This document shows positions 59,901 to 64,000 of a stretch of DNA of 64,000 nucleotides, in pieces. The DNA is from Leptidea sinapis (taxonomy: Eukaryota; Arthropoda; Insecta; Lepidoptera; Pieridae). Each line of letters starts with the position of its first letter. The first letter of the stretch is position 1. Below the pieces are notes generated by a model that worked only from the letters and a program-made list of their open reading frames with translations, was not told where the DNA came from and made no database searches. The position numbers and the translations under genes were made by a program. The stretch covers positions 372,001-436,000 of the forward strand of contig NC_066310.1 in NCBI RefSeq assembly GCF_905404315.1, read 5' to 3'.

Positions 59901-62900
59901 CATATGACGGCCGGCAGCGAGAGATTCTCTCCAATGACTGCAGCGAGGGCCTGGCGCTGTATGAGCGCCCTTCAGACCGAAACACAGTAATGTATACACA
60001 TTACTGCTTTACTGCAGAAATAGGCGCCTTTGTGCTACCCATAATCTAACCGGCATCCTGTGCAATGGAGCCTCCCACTGGTAAATAAATACCGCCAGCG
60101 TATGCTGAGACGAGTCCTCACTGAAGTCGCAGTGGTTACAGGTGGGACTCAGTTTCCTCCTAGCAACCGTGTGCAGATACTTCCCGAAGCAACCGTGCCC
60201 AGAAAGCACCTGCGTCAGTCGGAAGGAAAGAACCCCTTGCTGACGCCCTGTCCACTCGACAATGACCGGCTGAAGCGCCTCCACGGCAGCAAATCCAGCA
60301 AGGAGCCGGGACGGCCATCGTTCACTGTTCTTTACTTTGTTAATATTATTATATTATGTCAGAACTGCAGCGTTAGTACTCAATCTGGAAATCAGAAAAA
60401 TATATACTTTAAAGAATTTTTTTAAGCATCTGTTGTAGTGAATTAATAAATTTCCAAATTTACAGAATTCTTTAGAAATACCATTTGTAACAGAATTCTA
60501 TAATTACAGTTGGGGGCACATTTTGTCCATCTCTTTTCTGCGTATTGAATTAAAACGTTAACGTCAAACGTCGTAGTGCGTAATAGTTCGTATTTGATGG
60601 TCTGAAACATAGGTGATTTTTAGAAGACTACAATTTATTAAAGCTATTTAATTATTTTATTTGTAATGAAGTCATCCGCAGCTCATTTACCGCTATTAAT
60701 AAAGCAGGTAATTTAGAGCCAAAGGTATTACCCGACGGATTATTGAAAAGATTATTGAAGGTTCAGGATTATTGAAAAACCCAAAAATTCTGAGCGGCAC
60801 TACAACTTCGATCGCTTTCGCTGCACCTTGAGACATAAGTTGTCAAGTCTCATTTGCCCAGTAATTTCACTAGCTACTGCGCCCTTCAGACCGAAACATA
60901 ATAATGTCCACACATTATTGCTTCACTGCAGAAAAAGGCGCCATTGTGGATACCATAATCTAGCCGCCATCCTATGCAAGGGAGCCTCCCACTGGTGATA
61001 TTAATCAATCAATCTTACATCTTTGTGCTGTTTGTTGTCGAGACACATGGCGAATGAGGCCTAGAGGCGAAAGAGAATGTACAAAGTACTATCTACGCGC
61101 CTCGATAATGCTACTGGAAACCCAAGCGCTAACTGCTATTTCGGTAAACGGATCAGTTTACGGATAGTTTAAATTAAATGTAATGTAATAACGCCACAAC
61201 ACATGTCCTTTGTCAGGTAAGAGCTACCCCGCCACGTGCGCGGAGTGTCCCCTGCTGCTGTTCAACAAGAACGACAACAAGGTGAGCATGGAGCCCGAGC
61301 CCGAGATGCCCAAGTTCCCGGAGTTCCCTGCCGCCGTCTCCGTCGAGAACGACGCCGCTCTAGCCAAGGTACTCTACAACACGAAAACTGTACACTATTC
61401 TAAAAAGATTAATAGGCAGCTAACAGATCGTGAAACTACTTCACTTGTGTATGTCAGCTACTTTCAAAGTTTCATGTCCCACGGAATTATATTGTGGGGT
61501 ATAGGGCCGCAGATATTGACAACATATTTGTGCTACAGAAAAGCAATTCGAGCAGTCTATAAAATGTGTTCAAGGGATTCATTGAGAGAAAAGTTTAGTG
61601 AAATTAATGTTATGATAGTACACTGCCAGTACGTATACGAGAACCTCTTGTATGCTCATAAACATAGCCAATTTAAAAAGAATAGTGATGTACGTAATGT
61701 CAATACTCAAAACAAACATAAACTCGCAATTCCATTTACTAGGCTCCGTAAAATCGCTACTGAAAAGGTGGAACATTCTATTTAGTGGAAGTTAACTTAT
61801 TGAATGGCCTAGCTGCTAGCTAGGATGCTGTTCCTATAAAACGTTTAACCTCTTTGCGATTGCTAGGAGTTGGATAGTCCAGAATAGCTTCAACCTTTTC
61901 TTGGTCTGTGTGTAAACCTTTGGCATCGATTTTATAGCAGAGGTATCGCAGCTCTCCGCGAAAAAGCTTGCACTTTTCGAGATTGACTGTAAGATTATCA
62001 TGGCTTAACTTTTCAAGAACATGATACGTGCTCGTTTTCGCTGATAATAATAATATCATCTAGGTAAGCAAAATCTTTTACTTCAAATTCTGGGCCAAAA
62101 AGAATATCTGCTAGACGTTGCTGGGTAGCTGGTGCATTCGAAACTGAAACGTTCCGCGTCCAGGAACATATAATGCGGTCTTTTCTGGGTACGTATTTTT
62201 ATAGGAATTTGCCAAAAAATATTCGAAAGGTCTAAACTCGATAAATACCTGATATCTCTTAAGTCGTCGAGTATTTCAGAAACATAAGCTGTGCGAGCGC
62301 GCGATGGACAAGTTCCCCGCGCGATATTGTGCGCGAGAAATTATTATTCCATTTTGTTTTATATAATAGATAATTCCACTAGAGTTCCAAATCAAATTAG
62401 TTATAAGTTAACTAAATATTAACGCACGTTACAATGTTTATAATGTTGTTTCAATATATAATATTAGTGCCATTAACCATTAACTACACACACTAACCTC
62501 ATAAAAAATGTAAACCAAATAATTGTTAAAATAATAATATTACAAACCAATTATAATTATTAAATGAATAGTAGCAATTATTACGTATTATTTGAATATA
62601 CTAAATACAACGACAGAACAGCGATGAGCAGCCGTCTGTATCTTTTTCTTTCGGGTACACGGCGCGCGGTCCGGAGTACACCCGATCGAGCCTTTTACTT
62701 CAGAACGTGACGGATCAGTCTAACCAACGAAAAACCTACCCACAAAAATTTGTGCGTTGCAGCAAAAGAAATTTTCCATTAAAAAACATTTATTTGAAAG
62801 TTAAACTGCGAGCGCTCATGCCAACTGTGCCGGGACCGCAACCGGTCGAGGGTTCGAGTCCCGCGTCGATCATAAAATTTTTATTCAAATTTAATTTGTA

Positions 62901-63574
62901 TAATTAATATTATCCGGCAGACGGCGTGCAGCGTGGCGCACGTGATCCAGCGGCGCGTGGACGAGCTGTGCGCGTCTTCGGTGCTGTGCGCGCAGTGCGT
63001 GACGCGGTGGGGGGCGCTCGTGGCGGCGCGCCTCCGGGACGTGGCGCGGCGCGCCGACGCGCTGGCGGCGCACGCGGCCCGCCTGCACGACGCGGCGCGC
63101 GCGCTCGACCTGGCGGCGGCGGCGGCGCGGCGTGCGGGGGCCGGCGGGGCGGCGGCGCGCTGGGCCGGGCCGGGCGCGGCGGCGGCGCTGGCGCGCGAGG
63201 CGGACGCGCTGCGGGCGGGCGCGGCGGCGCTGGCGGCGCGGCACGCGGGCGGCGCGCTGCGGGCCGAGTGGGACGACGCCGTGCTGCACGCCGCCTGCCC
63301 GGCCGCGCTGCGCCTGCCGCGCCGCTCGCGCTCGCTGCTGGAGCGCCTGCGCGACTCGTGGCAGCACCTGGTGCGCGACCGCGCCACGCGCGCGCTCACC
63401 TACAACGACGAGCAGTTCCACGTGCTGGAGCGCATCACGGTGGCCGAGAGCGGGCGCCGCGTGCGCGCGCTGCTGGCCCGCGCCGCGCCGCTGGCCCGAG
63501 CGCGCCACGCCGCCATCGCCGACTGGACGCGCGCCGCGCACACCGTGCGCCTGCAGGCCACGCTGCTCGACAAG
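47199..63574 (+). CDS. IKKepsilon: IKK-epsilon/TBK1-type kinase (spliced, 3' end beyond window)
   Basis: A serine/threonine kinase of the IKK-related group, which acts in innate immune signalling in vertebrates; the Drosophila relative (ik2) also controls cell shape and Diap1 turnover. Exons: 47199-47945, 53271-53498, 54259-54394, 61217-61368, 62921-63574, all phase-consistent (0, 0, 1, 0, 0 at exit). The translation so far is 639 residues; relatives have about 720-730, so roughly 80-100 residues lie to the right. Residues 18-29 are the glycine loop ([12 protein letters not shown]), K41 the ATP lysine, HRD D138, DFG D160, and S175 in [15 protein letters not shown] is the activation-loop serine (TBK1 S172). 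A ubiquitin-like part spans exons 2-4 and the helical dimerisation domain is exon 5. The start codon was chosen because ENYVW aligns with the NHLW start of TBK1. Confidence 0.96.
47946..49369. other. Kinase intron 1, left part, unassigned
   Basis: AT-rich intron sequence with an ATATATAT run at 48,505-48,520. No recognised gene. Confidence 0.45.
49370..49880. repeat. Repeat with internal 100-bp tandem duplication
   Basis: Two successive segments (49,535-49,634 and 49,635-49,734) share CAAATTCGTTCTCTGCACCC and TCGAGAAC at exactly 100-bp spacing, and a third partial copy starts near 49,735. The right end carries CCTTTTTTGAAGTCGGTTAA, the reverse of the repeat core at 11.0 kb. It is probably one repeat element with a minisatellite-like interior. 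Confidence 0.6.
49881..50773. other. Kinase intron 1, middle part, unassigned
   Basis: No recognised coding segment. A less AT-rich patch at 50,390-50,520 may be another repeat. Confidence 0.4.
50774..53159 (+). mobile_element. DNA transposon with perfect 27-bp inverted ends
   Basis: ATATCGTCGATGAAGTACC... at 50,774-50,800 is exactly mirrored at 53,133-53,159. Between them lie decayed plus-strand pieces of one protein: [20 protein letters not shown] with [14 protein letters not shown] (51,477-51,737); [20 protein letters not shown] and [20 protein letters not shown] (51,704-51,940); [20 protein letters not shown] (about 52,025-52,085); and [20 protein letters not shown] with [11 protein letters not shown] (52,129-52,464). 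This order and these motifs match a large family of uncharacterised insect proteins that I believe to be transposon-derived. Frameshifts make it inactive. A TA target duplication is possible (TA flanks both ends). Confidence 0.7.
53271..53498 (+). CDS. IKKepsilon: IKK-epsilon exon 2 (end of kinase domain, start of ubiquitin-like part)
   Basis: It encodes [20 protein letters not shown], then [20 protein letters not shown] and [20 protein letters not shown]. It aligns to TBK1 [20 protein letters not shown] and the following lobe. The acceptor is ATAACCACAG and the donor ATAAAG/GTTTGT. The right end of the transposon above is 111 bp upstream of this exon. Confidence 0.96.
53820..54095 (+). mobile_element. 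LINE family B 3' end fragment (plus strand)
   Basis: It shows the reverse of the family B tail, with CCTCGTATCCCAAACAGCGC, GGGTGGCCCAACAG and CACTTAACGTCAGGTAACCAG, ending TGTCTGTCCTCC. It sits in the short kinase intron 2. Confidence 0.6.
54259..54394 (+). CDS. IKKepsilon: IKK-epsilon exon 3 (ubiquitin-like domain)
   Basis: It encodes [20 protein letters not shown], then [20 protein letters not shown] and DENTPG. It matches the TBK1 segment [23 protein letters not shown]. The acceptor is GATTACTTCAG, the donor CCGG/GTATGT, leaving in phase 1 so that the next exon completes glycine. Intron 3 is 6.8 kb. Confidence 0.94.
54627..55007 (-). repeat. Direct repeat, left copy (LINE H 3' end)
   Basis: From GCATGTTGCTAATCAGGGG to CTATTTCTAGGGACT this segment is repeated at 56,817-57,181 in the same orientation, with about 5% difference and small indels by eye. 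The right copy is joined to the coding end of LINE H; the left copy stops exactly where a Jockey-type LINE begins. Confidence 0.85.
55008..56816 (-). mobile_element. Jockey-type LINE (reverse transcriptase part)
   Basis: The open frame 55,457-56,659 (400 residues) reads [78 protein letters not shown] and [17 protein letters not shown], and goes on to [16 protein letters not shown]. These are typical of Jockey-clade LINEs. Upstream, [19 protein letters not shown] continues in another frame to about 56,816. The endonuclease is absent and the 3' end is AT-rich near 55,010. It is flanked by the two direct repeats. Confidence 0.85.
56817..59380 (-). mobile_element. LINE H with remnants of ORF1 and ORF2
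   Basis: The reverse transcriptase (57,133-58,176, 347 residues) reads [60 protein letters not shown] and [19 protein letters not shown]. 58,625-58,942 is the linker before it ([20 protein letters not shown]). 59,084-59,360 encodes a zinc finger of the ORF1 type (CAGCLNK...WICPGCRSK). The endonuclease is missing between ORF1 and the linker, so an internal deletion joins near 58,970. The direct repeat at 56,817-57,181 is its 3' end. Confidence 0.8.
59381..59889. other. Kinase intron 3, unassigned
   Basis: AT-rich sequence without recognised features. Confidence 0.4.
59890..60325 (-). mobile_element. R1-like LINE, C-terminal end
   Basis: The minus frame 60,009-60,284 reads [37 protein letters not shown] and [15 protein letters not shown]. 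This is the C-terminal zinc knuckle region (LTxHGxF, CxxC...H) of R1-group LINEs. It runs into the dispersed repeat also seen near 95-475 and 60,770. Confidence 0.7.
60326..60764. other. Kinase intron 3, unassigned
   Basis: AT-rich, no recognised gene. Confidence 0.4.
60765..61005 (+). repeat. Dispersed repeat, uninterrupted copy
   Basis: It has AAAATTCTGAGCGGCACTA, TTTGCCCAGTAATTTCACTA and GCGCCCTTCAGACCGAAAC, and ends GGAGCCTCCCACTGGT. It is the full version of the element interrupted near position 241. Confidence 0.7.
61217..61368 (+). CDS. IKKepsilon: IKK-epsilon exon 4
   Basis: It encodes (G)[19 protein letters not shown], then [20 protein letters not shown] and NDAALAK, corresponding to the end of the ubiquitin-like part and the DASMAKAI junction of TBK1. 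The acceptor is CTTTGTCAG and the donor GCCAAG/GTACTC. The open frame continues past the donor into LINE-derived sequence. Confidence 0.94.
61390..61785 (+). mobile_element. LINE family D fragment just after the exon 4 donor
   Basis: It encodes [52 protein letters not shown] and [19 protein letters not shown], a LINE thumb region like that at 13.3-13.9 kb. It stays open to a stop at 61,785 in the same frame as kinase exon 4. Confidence 0.8.
61800..62290 (-). mobile_element. Ty3/gypsy reverse transcriptase fragment
   Basis: The minus frame 61,820-62,059 reads [40 protein letters not shown] and [12 protein letters not shown], typical of the connection between palm and RNase H in gypsy elements. 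The catalytic YLDD region ([11 protein letters not shown]) lies just upstream in another frame near 62,040-62,075. No LTR was seen. Confidence 0.75.
62291..62800. other. Kinase intron 4, unassigned
   Basis: AT-rich intron sequence without recognised features. Confidence 0.4.
62800..62905 (+). repeat. SINE-like sequence with an exact B box
   Basis: GGTTCGAGTCC at 62,851-62,861 is an exact polymerase III B box, followed by CCGCGTCGATCATAAAATTT and an AT-rich tail. A matching A box was not found, so it is a truncated SINE or tRNA-like relic. It ends within 60 bp of the exon 5 acceptor. Confidence 0.5.
62921..63574 (+). CDS. IKKepsilon: IKK-epsilon exon 5 (helical dimerisation domain)
   Basis: 218 codons in phase 0: [59 protein letters not shown] and [16 protein letters not shown]. 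RxLxYNDEQFH corresponds to TBK1 RRLAYNEEQIH, which fixes the identity. The middle is extremely rich in alanine and arginine and in GC, so other frames are also open. The acceptor is TATCCGGCAG, the donor GACAAG/GTGCCC at 63,575. Confidence 0.93.
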
Positions 63575-64000
63575 GTGCCCCGATCTGTTGCGTCCGCCGG
63601 ATTCGCCCCCGCGAAACCCTTCGCATCCACCCTGCCCGGATCCCGGTATTCCCCTCCGCGTCCTCCGAATCGATGAATCGCGACAAGCATATAATTATTA
63701 TATTATATCATCTTCACTCGAGCGTCCGAAGAGCGAAATAGATCCGCCGCATTTTGCAACACGAATCTATATCGATATGATATTTATTTACTTTTTTAAA
63801 ATAGAAGACTTTTTACGCCTTCTTCAGTTTCGGATTGGATTACTGCATATTTAAATTATCCGATAGGTTCTATCAAATTACCAATATAAATAAATAAATT
63901 TCCAGTAAAATTTTAATCGGGTAGTGTTGTCGGGGCTCCCGAGGTCTATGTTAATTGTTAAAAAAGAATTCAAAAAGAATTTTCTTAAAATCACTATATT
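63575..64000 (+). other. Kinase intron 5 (continues beyond window)
   Basis: GC content drops sharply after about 63,670. No further kinase exon is visible before the right edge; the last exon or exons, with the C-terminal 80-100 residues, must lie further right. Confidence 0.6.

Noticed and set aside
62891..63854. Long open frames overlapping kinase exon 5 on both strands
   Set aside because: They are shadows caused by very high GC; only the frame with [14 protein letters not shown] fits the kinase family and the splice phases.

Overview
The window looks like a stretch of insect nuclear DNA, most likely from a moth or butterfly. It has AT-rich background, spliced genes with GT-AG introns, very many decayed non-LTR retrotransposons, a tRNA-derived SINE, and the widespread repeat tail that reads CCGACTTCAAAAAAGGAGG. 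The lepidopteran assignment rests on repeat flavour and protein similarity judged by eye. There is no bacterial gene organisation.

Two host genes account for the real coding sequence, and they are arranged head to head. On the minus strand, cactin runs from about 46.4 kb down to its stop codon at 11,730. Eleven exons can be placed, all with matching splice phases; the short exon carrying the start codon was not found. On the plus strand, the IKK-epsilon/TBK1-type kinase gene starts at 47,199 and runs off the right edge; five exons are visible. The 831 bp between them (46,368-47,198) must hold the 5' end of cactin and the promoter of the kinase. Both proteins belong to NF-kappaB/innate immune signalling in other animals, so a shared promoter region is an attractive but untested idea.

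The most remarkable object is an 8.1-kb tandem array at 23,918-32,020 inside a cactin intron. Each unit is a copy of the last part of a cactin coding exon together with its 5' splice site and about 25 bp of intron. I derive 67 units from spacing: 1 of 93 bp, 34 of 114 bp and 32 of 129 bp. The rightmost unit is the genuine exon end. Unit lengths are all multiples of three, the size classes arise from deletions between short direct repeats within the exon, and the unit junction shows a 5-bp microhomology (AGTAT). The three enormous open reading frames across the array are a by-product of this periodicity.

Layout: 1-11.7 kb is transposon debris (foldback repeats, a Tc1/mariner-type transposase remnant, LINE copies, a PIF/Harbinger remnant). 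11.7-46.4 kb is cactin with introns filled by LINE, SINE and BEL/Pao pieces and the exon array. 46.4-47.2 kb is the divergent promoter region. 47.2-64 kb is the kinase gene; its introns carry a DNA transposon with perfect 27-bp inverted repeats, several LINEs, a Ty3/gypsy piece and a SINE-like sequence close to a 3' splice site.
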